Below, one piece after another: positions 63,608-64,000 of a stretch of 64,000 nt of DNA; position 1 is the first letter of the stretch, and the number at the start of each line of letters is the position of its first letter. Location: assembly GCA_963756455.1 (NCBI GenBank), contig CAVWNC010000001.1, forward strand, positions 1,426,001 to 1,490,000, in the 5' to 3' direction. The notes under the pieces were generated by a model that was not told the origin of the DNA, did no database searches, and worked only from the letters and a program-made list of their open reading frames with translations. Made by a program: the position numbers and the translations under genes. Source of the DNA: DASQPA01 sp963756455 (lineage in GTDB: Bacteria; Acidobacteriota; Thermoanaerobaculia; Multivoradales; UBA5704).

Positions 63608-64000
63608 ATGGGGAACCGGAAGACGACAACCGTCCAGGTCCGCGCCACCCGACAGCAGGCCCAACGGTGGGGAGGAGCGGCACAGTACGACAGCGCGCCC
63701 AGCATCGCGGCATGGCTCGTCACCCTGGCAACCGAGCGGCTCCGCGCCCTCGGCACCCGCGTCCCCCGTCTCGCGCTCCGCTGGCGTCGTGGTCGCTTCA
63801 ACGTCATGGTGCGGCGCGAGAGGAACAGCCAACCCCACCCCCGCGAGGTGTCCGGCCTGGTGGCCGGTCCCTTCGGGATTTACCGGGAGCCGGACGACGG
63901 AACGCGCCCACGTCTCCCCCCGCTCTTCCACCTCATCCACACCCCGACCGGCTCCCACCTGGTAGCGCTCCGGCTCCGGAAGCGCTGCAAGTCGCTCGCT
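63608..64000 (+). CDS. Hypothetical phage protein (partial, runs off window)
   Basis: 131 codons visible from an ATG 3 bases after the previous stop; no stop before the edge. The start TVQVRATRQQAQRW and SIAAWLVTLATERLRAL resemble a short antitoxin-like or ribbon-helix-helix segment. A basic region and GLVAGPFGIYREPDDGTRP follow, then FHLIHTPTGSHLVALRLRKR. Could be a regulatory protein; too incomplete to name. Confidence 0.55.
   Translation, partial: MGNRKTTTVQVRATRQQAQRWGGAAQYDSAPSIAAWLVTLATERLRALGTRVPRLALRWRRGRFNVMVRRERNSQPHPREVSGLVAGPFGIYREPDDGTRPRLPPLFHLIHTPTGSHLVALRLRKRCKSLA

Larger units (their letters stand above)
29494..64000 (+). mobile_element. Prophage (siphovirus type), left part, continues past window
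   Basis: From the tRNA break onward all genes lie on the plus strand, are packed with start-stop overlaps, and follow head-then-tail order: HNH, TerS, TerL, portal, protease, capsid, connectors, tail tube, G/GT, tape measure, hub, lysis. The likely left attachment core is the anticodon stem-loop at 29,494-29,510. No integrase, repressor or replication gene is present, so these must lie beyond 64,000 or the element is defective. Confidence 0.88.

Noticed and set aside
1..64000. CRISPR array or rRNA genes
   Set aside because: No regularly spaced direct repeats with unique spacers and no rRNA-like sequence were seen on either strand.

Overview
The window is high-GC bacterial DNA and falls into two parts. 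Positions 1 to about 29,490 are chromosome. It carries a diderm envelope-assembly gene set (lolC, lolD, bamA, a Skp-like chaperone, lpxD, fabZ, lpxA) together with clpC, lysS, surE, pcm and apt. This set, the use of GTG/TTG starts and the dispersed hairpin repeats would fit an Acidobacteriota-like organism, but the taxonomic guess is inference and no rRNA or marker search was possible. Positions about 29,494 to 64,000 are the left part of a tailed-phage genome (siphovirus type) joined to a broken tRNA-Arg(CCU) gene. It runs off the right edge, and no integrase, repressor or replication gene lies in view.

Chromosomal layout. 1-4,382 (minus strand) is a compact operon: an EctB-type 2,4-diaminobutyrate aminotransferase, an AurF-like diiron oxygenase, a carrier protein, a SerRS-like amino acid:carrier-protein ligase, and a CrtC/AttH-like lipoprotein cut by the window edge. 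It looks like a small uncharacterised biosynthetic cluster in which an amino acid is made, loaded on a carrier and oxidised. 4,572-8,579 holds a secreted tandem-repeat protein, purine nucleoside phosphorylase and an Ig/IPT-domain membrane protein. 8,653-14,018 holds lysS, lolC and lolD, interrupted by a Uma2 nuclease-like gene and by an ECF sigma factor with a small membrane protein. 14,290-16,655 holds two membrane proteins. 16,890-26,146 is clpC followed by the outer-membrane and lipid A block bamA-skp-lpxD-fabZ-lpxA and a Gfo/Idh oxidoreductase. 26,231-29,439 holds mtnP-surE-pcm-acyP-apt, a salvage and repair group.

Phage layout, all on the plus strand with many overlapping starts and stops. 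29,723-33,838 is a left-end accessory operon that includes a PP-loop/RNA-ligase fusion. 33,847-36,737 holds HNH endonuclease and the small and large terminase. 37,011-41,814 holds a portal split by a +1 frameshift and fused to a MuF-like domain, the prohead protease, a probable structured RNA ending in a strong intrinsic terminator, and the major capsid protein. 41,828-45,358 holds decoration and head-tail joining proteins. 45,395-59,012 holds the tail tube, the G/GT chaperones with a canonical -1 slippery site, a 2,251-residue tape measure (predicting a tail of about 340 nm), a LamG-decorated hub and a further tail protein. 59,012-61,234 is a lysis module. 61,231-64,000 holds proteins of unknown role plus a second copy of a promoter/operator-like element.

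The points most worth follow-up are the diaminobutyrate/carrier-protein/AurF-like cluster, the PP-loop/RNA-ligase fusion beside a severed tRNA gene, the shared operator-like palindrome (TGCGACA-TTT-TGTCGCA) at three phage sites, and the candidate structured RNA upstream of the capsid gene.
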